The notes under the pieces were generated by a model. The model had not been told where the DNA came from. It worked only from the letters and a program-made list of their open reading frames with translations, and did not search any database. The position numbers were made by a program, and so were the translations under genes. A stretch of DNA of 64,000 bases from Acanthochromis polyacanthus (taxonomy: Eukaryota > Chordata > Actinopteri > Pomacentridae): assembly GCF_021347895.1 (NCBI RefSeq), contig NC_067113.1:1616467-1680466 (forward strand), in the 5' to 3' direction. Positions 10,560 through 21,830 of the stretch are shown here, piece after piece. Within the stretch, counting starts at the first letter, position 1; every line of letters starts with the position of its first letter.

Positions 10560-11425
10560 AACGGGAAATCCCTAAATGATAGCATGCTGTCCCCAGTCAC
10601 AATAATATAAATTCATGAATGAGAATTATTTGCTTATTTTGGAAGACCGAAGACATTTTTGTGTCCATGACAGATCATACTTACAGGATTCGCACTGTGT
10701 TTTGTTTTAAAACAGATTAAATGTGGACGGTAGGCAGTGAATGTGAGACAACAAAGCTTAGTCGTGTGTCCTTTGGGAGGATCTCCTTAAAACACAGGCT
10801 TCCTTTCCTCCTTATTTTCAATAAAAGGAACGGATTACAATGAATTAAAAGAAATATAGATTTCATATGTAAGGAAGGCATAAAGAATGGTATAATAGGT
10901 GGGGAAAAGAGTGGCTACATGAATGTATAAACACAAAAAAAACAATAACAAACTAGCTGAATACTCAAGAGAAACAGAGGATGTCAGGATGAAAACTGGA
11001 TGAGAAAGTAATAGACAAAGAAAGACCAAAGGGAAATTAAACCTTGAAATGTTCAGACAGAGAGGGAGAAAGAAGAAGTGAGCTAATACTAGCATGAAAG
11101 ATTGAATATATTAAAAAAAAAAAAACAAGAAGAAACAGGATCTGCTAGTATTTTTGGTATGAAGTGCAGTGACAGAGAAGTGGATAGTCAGAGACAGAAA
11201 AAGGAATAAACAATGCAAATACAGAAAGACCAGAGATATGAGAGGAAGGAAAAAGAGTAAAACTGTGGAAAGCAGAGTGTATGAGACAAATATATGAAAA
11301 GTGCTGGTGGTAATGCTTCCTTTTCTGCAGAACTTCATAAAACTTGTAAATCATCCAATAATAGACTGATATCTTTTTAAAGAGGAAAATTTGTGTACAA
11401 ACAGTATACACAGCAGTATATGAAG
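10560..11425. other. AT/purine-rich stretch with no recognisable feature
   Basis: The short open frames here come from GA-rich low-complexity sequence such as GAGAGGAAGGAAAAAGAG. I see no conserved motif, terminal repeat or RNA gene. Confidence 0.5.
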
Positions 11426-11429
11426 AGTC

Positions 11430-12150
11430 ACATCAAAAAATCATCAGAACCCTCCACTTTTGTAACACTTCATAGTGTTGTATAGTTAATTTTAAGTGAG
11501 TGAAATTGACTTCCATCAATCGCAAATTGATTCACAACTGGAAACTGTAATCTCTCTTTCATAAAAAGATTCAGACCTTTAAATCCATACTTTGTAGAAG
11601 CCTCCTTTGGCAGCAGTTACTGCTTTGCATCCTCTTGATTAAGTCTCTGCAGACTTGACACACCTGGATTTGGGCCGTTTATTCCATTGTTCTTGGCAGA
11701 TCCTCTCAAGCAATGTCAGATTGGATGTCACCTGCCATTTTTAGGTCTTGCCACAGATATTGTGTCGGGTTGAAGTCTTGACTTTGGCAGGGCTACTCAA
11801 AGATAGTCAGAGACTTCAGAATCACTCCAGTATAATCTTGGCTAATTGTTTCAGGTCAGTGTTGTACAGAAATTTACACCAGTCCCAGTCTTAGGTTGCT
11901 TCACTTTTCTTCAACAACAGCTCTGTGTTTGGGTTCATTCATCCTTCCCTCACTTTCCTGTCACTGAGAAGCACACTCAAGACATGATGTTTCCACCACC
12001 ATGCATTAATGTGGTGATTGGTAGGGGATAAGGATTGTCTTGTGTTCACACAGGCATAATTCTTGGAGTTCTCCCAGGAAAGCTAAATTTTGTCACGTAA
12101 CACCACAGAGTCTCTGTGTTTGTGTTCTTAGGGTCTTTTAAGTGCTGGTT
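11430..12150 (-). pseudogene. Very decayed Tc1-like element relic
   Basis: Read as plus-strand text, phrases such as TTTGTAGAAGCCTCCTTTGG, TGGCAGATCCTCTCAAGCAA and ATGTTTCCACCACCATGCAT match, in order, the antisense of a common fish Tc1 transposase as I remember it. Large parts are missing and no frame stays open, so this is an old copy. Both ends are uncertain. Confidence 0.5.
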
Positions 12151-12880
12151 GATGAACTCTGGGCTGCCATAGGGCTTTGCATTCTCTATGGACTGGTTGA
12201 CTGATTCAAACTGTAAAGGATCTAAGTTTGCAGGGAGGCGGGCCTTACTATGCCTTATGACAAGGTGCTCAAAGCAATTCAGCACTATTGGTGAGAGCTA
12301 CAAGACAGAAGTCATTCATGCAGGCTGGGTATGACTTCTTGGGCACAGAGATGAGGGTAGCATTTTTGAGGCATGAGGACCCTACTGCCTGGATGAGCAA
12401 AATGTTAAAGATGACTGCAGAAAGATCTTTAAGTTGTTCTGCAGTCTTTTAGGATGCCCCCATGCATGTTGCTGGCCCTGCAGCTTTGTGGAAGTTAACG
12501 CTCTACAGGTATTTTTTTCCTGCAACTGTGGACAGCTGTTGTGTCTGGTCGTTGGACAATGGTGGAATCACCTTTGCCCGGTTGCTGTTGCTTGCCTCTA
12601 AACAGGCATAGAAGTCAACCAACAACAGCTGGATGCTCACATCATTCCCTTGTTCTGTACTTGACTGATCTAGAATGATTCTGTAACTTCTTGCCCCATC
12701 TGGAATCTTCTGCAGGGGACTGTTGGTCAGAACGACCAGAAAAGCATGTTGGCTTCCATACTGCAAAATGCAAAGGTGTGTAGCACTGGCATTCTCTGTA
12801 ATGGCACGACCCATAGACTGTACATAAAAGATGGAAGTATCCTCTGGGTCTGAAAAGTGAAGCCAACACAGAAACATCTT
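12150..12880 (-). pseudogene. L2/CR1-type LINE reverse transcriptase relic
   Basis: On the minus strand, fragments appear in the order typical of L2-type reverse transcriptases. VDFYACLEASNSNRAKV lies near 12,600 (5' side of the domain). NFHKAAGPATCMGASKDC lies near 12,470 (the KAAGPDG region). CFEHLVIRHSKARLPANLDP followed by LQFE lies near 12,240. Several frame changes and stops separate them. The element continues or is cut near the Tc1 relic at 12,150. Confidence 0.6.
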
Positions 12881-12885
12881 ACAAC

Positions 12886-12916
12886 TGCATTCTTTCTAGC
12901 CATCAGAAAGAATGCA
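12886..12916. repeat. Perfect 12-bp stem, 7-base loop hairpin
   Basis: TGCATTCTTTCT (12,886-12,897) and AGAAAGAATGCA (12,905-12,916) are exact reverse complements around AGCCATC. It lies at the junction between the minus-strand LINE relic and the plus-strand LINE. Confidence 0.9.
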
Positions 12917-12981
12917 GAAATTTTGTTAGAAATTGGCAAGGTGAAAATCCAAGATGGCAGCATGTCTTTTGTCTCTATCGG

Positions 12982-13380
12982 GTGTCTGTCTGTTTTAAAA
13001 GTTTTTATTGGGTTTTTAGCATTTTCTTTTTTTTTTTTTTAACTGTGGAGAGATTCTGTCCTGGAAGCAGCCGAGGAGTCAGAATTACTGTGGATTTACT
13101 TCTCAAAAAGGTTCAATTTAAGACTGACAAAGAAGAGCCAGAGGTCTGTTCCATCCACCCTGCTCTACAGCCTGAGGTCTGTTCCATTCATCCTGCTCTG
13201 CAGCTTGAGGTCTGTTCCATCCACCTTGTTCTGCAGCCTGAGTTCTGTTCCATTCACTGTGCTCTGCAGCCTAAGGTCTGTTTCATCCACCCTGCTCTGC
13301 AGCCAGAGGCCTGTTCCAACCACCCTGTACTGCAATCGGGAGCCCGCTCCATCCTCCTTGCTCTGTGGTCATCAACCTAA
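12982..13380 (+). CDS. Putative LINE leader ORF with 11-residue repeats (33-bp minisatellite)
   Basis: From 13,141 to about 13,371 a 33-bp unit is repeated about seven times. In this frame each unit encodes variants of EVCSIHPALQP, and the frame stays open through all units despite substitutions, which hints at past coding. The ORF starts with a hydrophobic stretch (FYWVFSIFFFFFL). It precedes the LINE endonuclease and could be an ORF1-like product, or merely a minisatellite in the 5' UTR. No known domain is recognised. Confidence 0.35.
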   Translation: MSVCFKSFYWVFSIFFFFFLTVERFCPGSSRGVRITVDLLLKKVQFKTDKEEPEVCSIHPALQPEVCSIHPALQLEVCSIHLVLQPEFCSIHCALQPKVCFIHPALQPEACSNHPVLQSGARSILLALWSST

Positions 13381-13771
13381 TCCCACCCTCCAGTGAAATC
13401 TAAATTTTAATCTGTTATTCTTTTACAATGTCACTTATTATTGTATTAGGCTTTATTTCCTTGATTGGACGAGTGAGATGGTGGCCCCACATAAGTAGCA
13501 TTCCTCCTCCTCCTTCCATAAAATCACCTCAGGAGGACATATTTGATTGGGTAAGCCACAGCTCTAACTATAAAAATATGACTTTCTGCTACAGTGACTG
13601 TTGCAGCGTCACTCTTACAACTACACATGAGCACATAGCTGTGTCCTTGAACCTATCCATGTGCCTGCTTAAACCCAATTTGTCTGCAGCTTTGCTGTCT
13701 CCTTGTATTGAGTGAGCATTTCCATATTTCTACAATCTCCTCACCTGCTAATACTTACCCATCCAGCCAAG

Positions 13772-14268
13772 CATAGGCGTCAGTTTAGGGGGGGACGGTG
13801 GGGACGTGTCCCCCCCCACTTTTTGTCAGGGGTCATTTTGTCTCCAACAAATTCAAATTCTTCACATGTAAGCCATTGTAAACCCAGTTATTTTCAGTAG
13901 TATAGAAATTCCGACGCTCCTGAACGCACCATCCGCACTCGGCCGAGAGTTGCACAGACACGCAGCACACCTTCGTGAGGTTAAAAAAAAAACCAAAAAA
14001 AACCCCGCGCAAATGCTAAATTTGCGCCTGTGCCAAGTGGAAGCTCCGACCAGAGGCATGCAGAGGAAAAATTTCGGCCCGGGAGAATTAGTATTATAGC
14101 AGCCCACAGACCCCTGTACCCATAGCTCAACAGCTTGAACCTCCGCCTTTGATGCAGTGGTTGTGAGTTCGAGCCTAGCTTGTGGCATTTTGCCGCCGTT
14201 CTTCGACATTTTCTCAAAGTGCTGTGGTCTCCATCCCCCCCACTTTTAAAAACAAACTGACGCCCGTG
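13772..14268. mobile_element. hAT-type MITE, 497 bp, perfect 8-bp target duplication
   Basis: CAGCCAAG occurs at 13,764-13,771 and again at 14,269-14,276. The ends CATAGGCGTCAGTTT and AAACTGACGCCCGTG are inverted repeats. An 8-bp duplication is the hAT hallmark, and subterminal GGGGACGTGTCCCCCCC motifs are typical of fish hAT MITEs. There is no coding capacity. A tRNA-like stretch (about 14,118-14,190: ATAGCTCAACAG A-box-like, GAGTTCGAGCC B-box-like) lies inside. It interrupts the LINE 5' of the 2A motif; removing it restores a continuous frame (...TYPSSQVSDVKG...). Confidence 0.85.
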
Positions 14269-14341
14269 CAGCCAAGTGTCTGATGTTAAAGGTTTTTACA
14301 CCAGGATTAAACATTTAGTTATACTTCTGCTATTGCTTTCA

Positions 14342-14368
14342 GGGAATGTTGAGACAAATCCAGGTCCT
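14342..14368 (+). other. 2A-like ribosome-skipping motif in the LINE leader
   Basis: The codons read GNVETNPGP, directly after the hydrophobic VILLLLLS. The 2A consensus is D-(V/I)-E-x-N-P-G-P. Here the first acidic residue is Asn, while E-x-N-P-G-P is complete. 2A-like peptides are known in several non-LTR retrotransposon lineages, where they detach the leader from the downstream protein. Confidence 0.8.
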
Positions 14369-16159
14369 GATACACCGGCACACTCTTACACCCCTGCAGA
14401 CTTTAAAACTAGAACTGGCCTTGGATTAATTCATATAAATGTGAGGAGTCTACTAAACAAGATGGATTTGTTAAAGGTCTGGATAAACTCAACAAATGCT
14501 GATGTTATTGTTTTATCTGAAACCTGGCTCACTAAATCTGTGCTTGATAAGGATATTACTATTAATGGCTACAATATTTATCGTGCTGATCGACCACGGA
14601 AAGGTGGCGGAGTTGCAATTCATATCAGGAGCAATTTTGATGTTAATTTAGTGCTTAAAGAATCAGTGTCTAATGAGCTTGAATTTCTTGTTCTAGAAAT
14701 AGAATTAAAGAATCATCGGATTATGTTGGTAGGATGTTACAGACCACCATCTGCTCCTAAAAATGCATTGTCTTCTCTTGTTAAATTTTTACAACAATTG
14801 AAATACAACTAATTACTTTTGGTGGGAGATTTAAACTGGGATTGGCTTATGCCGGTGTCTGACAACTTGAAGGCACAATGTGATTATCTTAACCTCACAC
14901 AAATAATTGATTCCCCTACCAGATCTAACTCCAAATGCCCCCAGAAAGCAACACTCATTGATCTAGTTTTAACTAACATGCCCTCTAAATATTCGACAAC
15001 AGGTGTCTTTCCAAATGATCTGAGTGATCACTGTGTGATAGCGGTCGTGAGAGACACAAGGCTTCCTAAAAGTAAGCCATGCTTTGTTGTGAAGTGCAAT
15101 ATGAAAATGTTTGTTGAACAGGCTTTCTTGCATGACTTTTATCATTTTGACTGGAAAAGGATTGCCCTTTTTGATGATGTTGAACTAGCTTGGAGTTACT
15201 TTCATGAAAGTTTCAGTCGGATCATTAACAAACACGCCCCCCTGCGCAAGTTCAGAATTAAAGGTCGTGATAATCCTTGGTTTACAACTAAACTAGCAGA
15301 ACTTCTGCATGAGCGAAATTCTGCATGGGCCAGGGCACGTAAATCAGGCTGAGAAACTGACTGGCTTCATTTTAGACAATTAAGAAACAAATTTACCTTT
15401 CTTCTCTGAAACACAAAGTCTGAGTTTTACTTGTCCATGACTACTGAAAGTCTGAACAACCCAAAGAAATTTTGGAAATCAATTAAATCCTTGTCGTCTT
15501 CTTCTAACCTAGTCAGTCTTCCTTCTAGTATGCTGATGATGGCAGCAGAGTAACTGACAATGTAATGTACAGTCTTTTAATTTTACACCTTTTTCTATAT
15601 CTTAGGTTGCTAAAGCACTTAAAGGCCTTGATCCTAAGCACCAGGACCAGACAATTTGGAACCTCGCTTTTTAAAACTGGCATCTGAAATTGTAGCTGCT
15701 CCTTTGTGTTACATTTTTAATCTTAGCCTGTTGACCAATGTAATTCCAAGAGTCTGGAAATCAGCATTTGTTGTCCCCCTCTTGAAAGGAGGAGATCCAA
15801 CTATTTTAAATAATTATAGGCCTATTTCAAAACTGTCTGTTCTGTCTAAGGTATTTGAATTCCTTGTCAATGAACAAATAAAAGAATACCTGGCCAGTAA
15901 TTCTATTGAATTCCAAGTCAGGATTTCGCAAAAAACATAGTACTACCACTGCAACCTTAAAGGTTATAAATGACATAATTGAAGCCTTAGATAACAAGCA
16001 GTGCTGTCTTTCTCTTTTTATTGATTTCTCTAAGGCCTTTGATACCGTGGACCATGGTATTCTGATTGAGCACCTTACAGCAGTTGGGTTTTCAGCACAT
16101 GCAGTGAGATGGTTCGCAAACTATCTCAAAGACAGAACCCAGGCTGTGCAGCAACACGG

Positions 16160-16427
16160 TCTCACGGGGATTCGTGAAACTGTTACGTAAATTTTTTGTT
16201 TCTTTTTCGTGCGCACCAACACGATTTCGTCATGTTTTTCGTGCCGCTCACCACGAAATGTTTTTCGTGTTGCTCACAACGAAACCCGCTGTGGTAATCA
16301 CAGCTGAAAGTGGTTTATACCAGCGGATTCATGACGATCTAAGCTGTCCATCGGCGTATACTGCTTGTGTGATCGCGTTTGCGGCCGCCGGCCGCCGGAC
16401 ATTCTTGAAATTCCTATGCAAATTGGG

Positions 16428-16463
<36 letters not shown>

Positions 16464-16733
16464 TAAGTGTACCACCGGGTTATGGTTATGGTTAGGGTTA
16501 TGGTTAGGGACGATGTCATGCAAAATATAGCGTTGGATTCGCCATGGTTTTACATTAAAAATATAATACACACATTCGTTTGAAATACGTTCTGGGTGGC
16601 ACGAAAAGTCCGCCGTTTAAAATACATTGGTGCGCATTTCGTGGTGAGCGGCACGAAAAACATGACGAAATCGTGTTGGTGCGCACGAAACCGAAACTAA
16701 AACTTACGTGACAGTTTCACGAATCCTCGTGAG
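16160..16733. mobile_element. Inverted-repeat element inserted in the LINE reverse transcriptase
   Basis: The ends read CTCACGGGGATTCGTGAAAC and, inverted, GTTTCACGAATCCTCGTGAG. Similarity of the arms continues about 105 bp inward (CGTGCGCACCAACACGATTT on both sides). The core, about 16,276-16,480, is homologous to one end of the piggyBac-like MITE at 6,003-6,536 and also carries a poly-A run (16,428-16,461), so this element is itself composite. Removing it reconnects the LINE frame (about QHGL to SDCVQLD). No ORF belongs to it. Confidence 0.75.
16428..16461. repeat. Poly-A tract inside the nested element
   Basis: There are 34 consecutive A residues, followed by GGTAAGTGTACC, which resumes the MITE-like sequence. 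Confidence 0.95.
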
Positions 16734-17950
16734 ATCGGACTGTGTGCAGCTAGACAGTGTTTCTTCAGAGGCTCAGTTTGTCCACAAGGGGGTGCCCCAA
16801 GGTTCAGTACTTGGGCCTTTGTTATTTACTTTGTATATACATAATATTGGAATGAATATTCCTAATGCAACCTTTCACTTTTATGCTGATGACACAGTCA
16901 TATATTGCTCTGCACCCACACCTGCAGAAGTGTTTTCACACCTGCAGAATGCATTTAATAGAATACAAGAACAACTTTGCCAATTGCAACTTGTTCTAAA
17001 TGCTGATAAAACAAAATTGATATTTTTCACTAACTCTAAATCAGCAAGATCAAGTCAGTCTGCCATTGTTACCAGCAGCAGTCAACAGATTGAACTTGTA
17101 TCCACTTTTAAATATCTGGGGTTCTTAAGTGATGACCACCTGTCCTTTAAGGCACATATTCAATACACTGTAAAGAGACTGAAGCTTTTGCTTGGATTTT
17201 ATTTTCAAAGTAAGTCTTTCTTTTCCTTTAAAGTGAAACAGAAACTGGTAGAGTCAACTTTTCTTCCGATCATTGATTATGGTGATGTGTTGTATATGAA
17301 TGCCTCCGATCAATCCCTCCACATGCTGGATTGTGTGTATCATGGTGCTCTGAGGTTTATTACAAATTGTGGAGTCTCAACTCATCATTGTGTCTTACAC
17401 GGTAAAGTAAATTGGCCTTCATTATATGTGCACCGGCTTGGCCATTGGTATGTGCTGATTTACAAGGCTATTCTTCAGATGACTCCGTCTTATTTATCAC
17501 TCCTTTTAATTCCATCTAATAGGTCCTACAGTCTCCGATCTCAGGACTTTTTACATTTTACTGTTCCTAAGGTCAGAACAGAAATGGGGAAGAAAGCTTT
17601 TACATTTTCTGCTCCAAGTACATGGAACACTTTGCAATCAGAGCTCAAACTTCAAAATTTGTTATCTCTGAATGTTTTTAAGTCTATGATAAACTTCATT
17701 ACATCCAGGCTTCAGGAGTGTGAATGTCCAATTTAACTGAAGTGTTTGACTAATCCTTTGAACTCTTTTAACTAAGTTTTAAAATCCAATTGTAAATTGT
17801 ATGTTATTTGTATTTTTAACTGTATTTGTAACGTGTTGAAACTTTATGTGCTGCCATTCTTGGCCAGGTCTCTCTTGTAAAAGAGATTTTGGATGTCAAA
17901 GTGTCAAACCCGGTTAAATAAAGGTTTTATATATATATATATATATATAT

Positions 17951-18258
17951 GTCAGGGTAGAGACTGCGATTTGGTAGAATTGGAGTCTCTACCAGTAGAG
18001 ATTGCTATTGCAATCTCTACCAGTAGAAACTCCAATCCTATTAGTAGAGATTTGTCAGGGCTAAGGTTAGACTTTTAAGGTTAGGGTCAGGGGTCAGGGC
18101 AGGGGTCAGATTTAAAGTTCCATCTCTACTGGTAGAGATTACAATCGCAAACTCTACTGGTAGAGACTCCAATCGCAATCTCTACCGGTAGAGACTCCAA
18201 TCGCAGTCTCTACGGGTAGAAACTCCAATTCTACCAAATCGCAGTCTCTACCCTGACA
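17951..18258. mobile_element. Small inverted-repeat element with internal TCTACTGGTAGAGA repeats, in an AT microsatellite
   Basis: GTCAGGGTAGAGACTGCGAT at the left and ATCGCAGTCTCTACCCTGAC at the right are exact inverted repeats, and the match continues to about 36 bp (to ATTGGAGT). The interior contains repeated palindromic units of CTACYGGTAGAGAYTSCAAT type. It is flanked by AT repeats on both sides, so the insertion was into (AT)n. It is non-coding. TA-rich target choice would suit a Tc1/mariner-type mover, but that is inference. Confidence 0.8.
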
Positions 18259-18279
18259 TATATATATATATATATATAT

Positions 18280-19800
18280 ACACATATCAGCAGGGAGTGA
18301 CTCCTGTGCTTGGAAAAAATAATCTGTCTGTGAAAATCTATAAGAAAATGATCCTACTTCTCACTTGATTTGTTACCTCACTGAACATTTACATAATGAC
18401 GTTGTGACAGTTCACTACAGTATCCACATATGTGGTATGTGGTTTCCTCATGTTCTCCAGTAACATTCACCTCTTCCTTGTGATGCCTGAATGCCCAACT
18501 CGAGGCTTCACTAAGGTCCTTGCTGGATATACAAAACATTTAGTGCATATTTTAACAAATTTACTTAGAGCAGGCACAAAAATAAAGCCTGAGTTCAGGA
18601 TTTTAACAATCAATAGTCAGTCCTTCAAATAAAATTTATGATTAATCAGATATTCCATATTTTTTTCCAGTGCTATCTAAAACATCTCACAGAAGATTCT
18701 TTCCCCAAGTGAAAAAAGATGAGGACTCTTCTACTTGACTCCTTTCCCTTTCCTGATTTTGTTTTGCGTCCTCTTGTACTGAAGAGCCAGAAGGAAGGAT
18801 AAGAGCAGATAACTGCCAATTTGCATTCTGAATGGGTAATTTAAAGCTTTATCCACACAGAAAAGAAAGTTCAGATGGGCTAATTTCAAAGTAAAATCAG
18901 TTCCCGTTTAGAGTTGCAGATCAATCAGGTGCATCAATCAGTGGATCACAAACTGTGTAACACTCAGTAGGTACTTGTCCAAGGAAACCTACTGTATCTA
19001 AAGTTTTTGGTGGTGAAAAGCGACAAACACATATGCGTATTTAAACACATCTGACAGGCACAATCATTTGTAAGGTTCTAGAGCTTACCTGGCGCTGCAG
19101 CATTTTCTGTGCCATGAAAATACCAGCTTTACACTGACTTAGTTACTGTGTGATGCCAGTTTGCGGACTTGCCAATTTTAAAGCTAAAGATACAAAACCT
19201 CAAAGCCAAGTCACTATGAACTTATGAAACCAGAGAGTTTTACAGCTTTTTAAATCCTTCAGGGATTCACTTGCAACTTCTTAGGACTCAACCTCAACTT
19301 ACATAATCCTCATTGTTATGCACCAAAGGACCACCTTTATTCTCCTTTTAGAAGACAATATCATTCTCAAGGTATCCTGGTCTTTATGTACACATGAACG
19401 GTTAAGAGTTGAGGAGTTTTGGAGCTCAGGCAGATAAAAAGGCCCAAGAATAATCCAATTCTAAATCAGAAGCAGCAGACTTCAGTCAAAGGGTTGTGTA
19501 GGCAGATGGCTGGTCAATATTTGTGAGTTTATTTCAGAAAAATTTCAGAAATTCTGCCATTTTCCTGTCTAACATATGCACAGGATACTAGAAGTATGCT
19601 CAGGCTCTGAGGGCTAAAACAGATTTAACTCCGTGACTGTTAGTTTCCGTGGAAATGTGTGCTTTCACAGTTAAATGTGGAAGGCAGTGAAATTGCTGAA
19701 GATGTAAATGTTTGTAGTGTACGGTGACAGAAATCCCTGGGTTTGGTTGAGTTTTCATTGTAGTTCTGAAAACAGTTGGTGCCAGGTTAATTTATTTTAT
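18280..19800. other. No recognisable gene or element
   Basis: This is ordinary AT-rich sequence with only short, unconserved open frames. Confidence 0.5.
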
Positions 19801-19837
19801 TTTATTTATTTATTTGGTTGGGACAGAGCACATTAAT

Positions 19838-21345
19838 GGAAGCCTATTTCTCTCTCACGCCAGCACGGAGGTGCTAATGCATGCTTTTATCTCCTCTCGT
19901 TTAGACTATTGTAATGCTCTGCTCTCTGGTCTTCCCAAAAAGAATATTTTTAATCTACAGTTACTGCAAAACTCAGCTGCACACGTGCTGACGAGGACCA
20001 GAAGGCGGCAACACATTACACCAGTTTTAAAGTCGCTGTATTGGCGCCCCATCCGCTTCAGGATCGATTTTAAGGTTCTTTTTTAGTTTTTAAATGCCTT
20101 AACAGCCTTGCGCCTTCTTATTTGTCCGATCTCCTTTTAACATACCGACCTTCGCGGACCCTGAGGTTCTCTGGCAGCAGCCTTTTAATTATACCACAAG
20201 CCAGAACTAAAATCCACGACGAAGCAGCATTTATGTTACGATAGCGGGGCTGGTAGAACCCAAGCGCAGACTCAACAGACAGGCAACCAGGTGTTAAGGG
20301 AAAAAAGGGGTTTATTTGCCAAAAATCAAAACCACTACAACCAAGGGCTAGGCTACGGATGCAGCGTGAAAACCAAACTACTCTAATTCTAAAACACAAA
20401 GCTCCTGAGAGTTACTCACACAACCAGTGAAGCGAACAGTTGTGGGAGCAAACAGGCTGAGGATATCCAAACTACAAAAGCCAGAGTCCAAGATTGGGGA
20501 GTCCAACAGAGAGAAAGCAGTAGAGTCCAAAAGTGATGCAGTCCAGAGGGGTTTTGTGGGGGACAGCGACCAGGTTGACATGTGGGTTTGTTTTACAATG
20601 TTCCAGCACTGACTGAGGGAAGCAGAGGTCTTATATAGTTGAGGAGGGGAGCAGGTGAGTGGAATTGGCTGATTAACAGCAGCTGAAGCTCATGCCGCAA
20701 TCAGCTGGCAGCGCCAGGGGCGAGGGACCGGGAGAGAGAGAGACAGAGGAGGAAAAAAGACAGGAGCAGGAGTGGGACCATGGCAATTTAGCCACTATGG
20801 CCCTTGCTTATTTATTATCTTATGTATTTTACTGTTTTAACTTTCCATGCTTTACTTATTTATATATATATTTATTTGTTTGTTTATTTTATTTTATTCT
20901 TTTAACTCCAGTGTTTCCTCAGGGGGTTCTCCAAACTGGGGGCTGTGTCTGGTCTGCTGCTGGGGGTGTTGTCCACGGGTCCCCTCGGCTCGGCTGGTTG
21001 GGGGGCTCCCCACCTTGGTGTGGGGTCCCCGTGTCTGTCGGGGTTGGGGGGGTCTGGGTGCCGGCCCCTCCGGCAGGCATGGCCTGGAGCTCCTCCCAGT
21101 GTGGACGGCCCAATGGAGGCGTTTTCCACTATTGACAGTGTCATGCCATGTCTCCCTGCAGTCAGTGGTGAGTGTGGGTGTGTGTGTGTGTGTGTGTGCT
21201 TGTGCAGTTGTGCGCCTATATGAAGGGAGGGTGGGATGGATCTTTTTTGTTTTAAATGTTTTTAAATGTTGTACAGCACTTTGTGTTACATTCTTTGTAT
21301 GAAAATTGCTCTATAAATAAAGTTTGTTTGATTGATTGATTATAC
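19838..21345 (+). pseudogene. 3' end of an L2-type LINE, split by a solo-LTR-like insert
   Basis: The reading [20 protein letters not shown], followed by [20 protein letters not shown] and [12 protein letters not shown], is the C-terminal reverse-transcriptase tail shared by L2/CR1 elements. It decays after about 20,085. The insert at 20,234-20,785 interrupts it. LINE sequence resumes at GCCACTATGGCCCTTGC and ends with CTCTATAAATAAAGTTTGTT and GATTGATTGATT (about 21,325-21,342), the short-repeat tail typical of L2-like elements. The GC-rich part (20,930-21,140) appears to be its 3' UTR; the open frames there are accidental. It is 5' truncated. Confidence 0.75.
20234..20785 (-). mobile_element. 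Solo-LTR-like insert, 552 bp, 5-bp target duplication
   Basis: ATTTA at 20,229-20,233 is repeated at 20,786-20,790. The enclosed segment starts TGTTACG and ends GGCA, so TG...CA ends plus a perfect 5-bp duplication fit an LTR. There is no internal gag/pol. Orientation is assigned by analogy with 36,325-36,944, which also ends in TAACA. A poly-purine-like run (AAAAAAGGGG, near 20,300) is present. Confidence 0.55.
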
Positions 21346-21830
21346 AGCAATAGGCGTAAATATGCCATATTATAGCAGAATGGTAATTTACATCCGCAGT
21401 CCCTAGGTAAAAAGAAAAAAGACATAACAGTGATACATAAAAGTTAATCTAATTTACTTAATTAAATGTAACAATTTTGTCTCCTGCATGTTCAAAAGTG
21501 CCAATGAAACCTTCCCACAGTCCAAGGTGATGATTTGAGTTAGACAAACAAAACTCGAATATGTTACCTGAGCTATATCTGACAAAGAAAGGCAGCAAAT
21601 CCTCACAATTGATTAAAAAACAAACAAATAAACAAACAAAGAACTACAGAACCTTTGACACTGTTGGTTAAATGGTTTCAAAGATTAATCAGATAATTAA
21701 TTCACTGACTGAAGTTGCATCTTTAAAAAAATCCATCCATTCATCGATTGATTAGCCACACCATGCTATATTGTAGATGGCCATGGAGGACTGGAGTCTT
21801 TCCCAGCTGACTCTATTTAATATTAAACAC

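Larger units (their letters stand above)
14276..17736 (+). pseudogene. LINE ORF2: 2A-like leader, AP-type endonuclease, reverse transcriptase; interrupted
   Basis: The frame enters from upstream (no ATG; GTG at 14,276) with a hydrophobic run and a 2A-like GNVETNPGP at 14,342-14,368. The endonuclease follows with the expected residues: IHINVRSL (N), LSETWLT (E), GDLNWDW (D, N) and SDHCVI. In-frame stops occur at 14,810-14,812 (TAA) and 15,350-15,352 (TGA). The reverse transcriptase resumes near 15,650 (VVPLLKGGD, NNYRPIS), with motif A IDFSKAFDTVDH near 16,040. It is then broken by the inserted element and continues [14 protein letters not shown] near 16,790 and YADD at 16,882-16,893. The C-terminal region runs to the stop at 17,736. 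At least one further frameshift lies near 15,930. Catalytic motifs are intact, but the element cannot be translated as it stands. Confidence 0.85.
12945..17935 (+). mobile_element. CR1/Rex1-like LINE, nearly full length, with two nested insertions
   Basis: The probable 5' end is marked by CCAAGATGGCAGC near 12,950, a YY1-like motif common in LINE 5' UTRs. It is followed by an 11-residue repeat ORF, a leader with a 2A-like motif, an endonuclease and a reverse transcriptase. The 3' end carries TTGGCCAGGTCTCTCTTGTA and GGTTAAATAAAGGTTT before an AT microsatellite (17,932-17,950). Insertions are a hAT-type MITE (13,772-14,268) and an inverted-repeat element (about 16,160-16,733). With those removed the element is about 3.9 kb, a plausible full length for the clade. 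Clade placement is from motif memory, without a tree. Confidence 0.75.

Noticed and set aside
10835..11411. Hydrophobic minus-strand frames
   Set aside because: Antisense of GA/A-rich sequence, overlapping frames, no motif.
13141..13371. Possible CRISPR-like or direct-repeat array
   Set aside because: Units are contiguous with no spacers; it is a minisatellite in animal DNA.
20692..21302. Overlapping long open frames on both strands
   Set aside because: GC-rich 3' UTR of an L2-type LINE; no domain, and frames overlap on both strands, as expected by composition.
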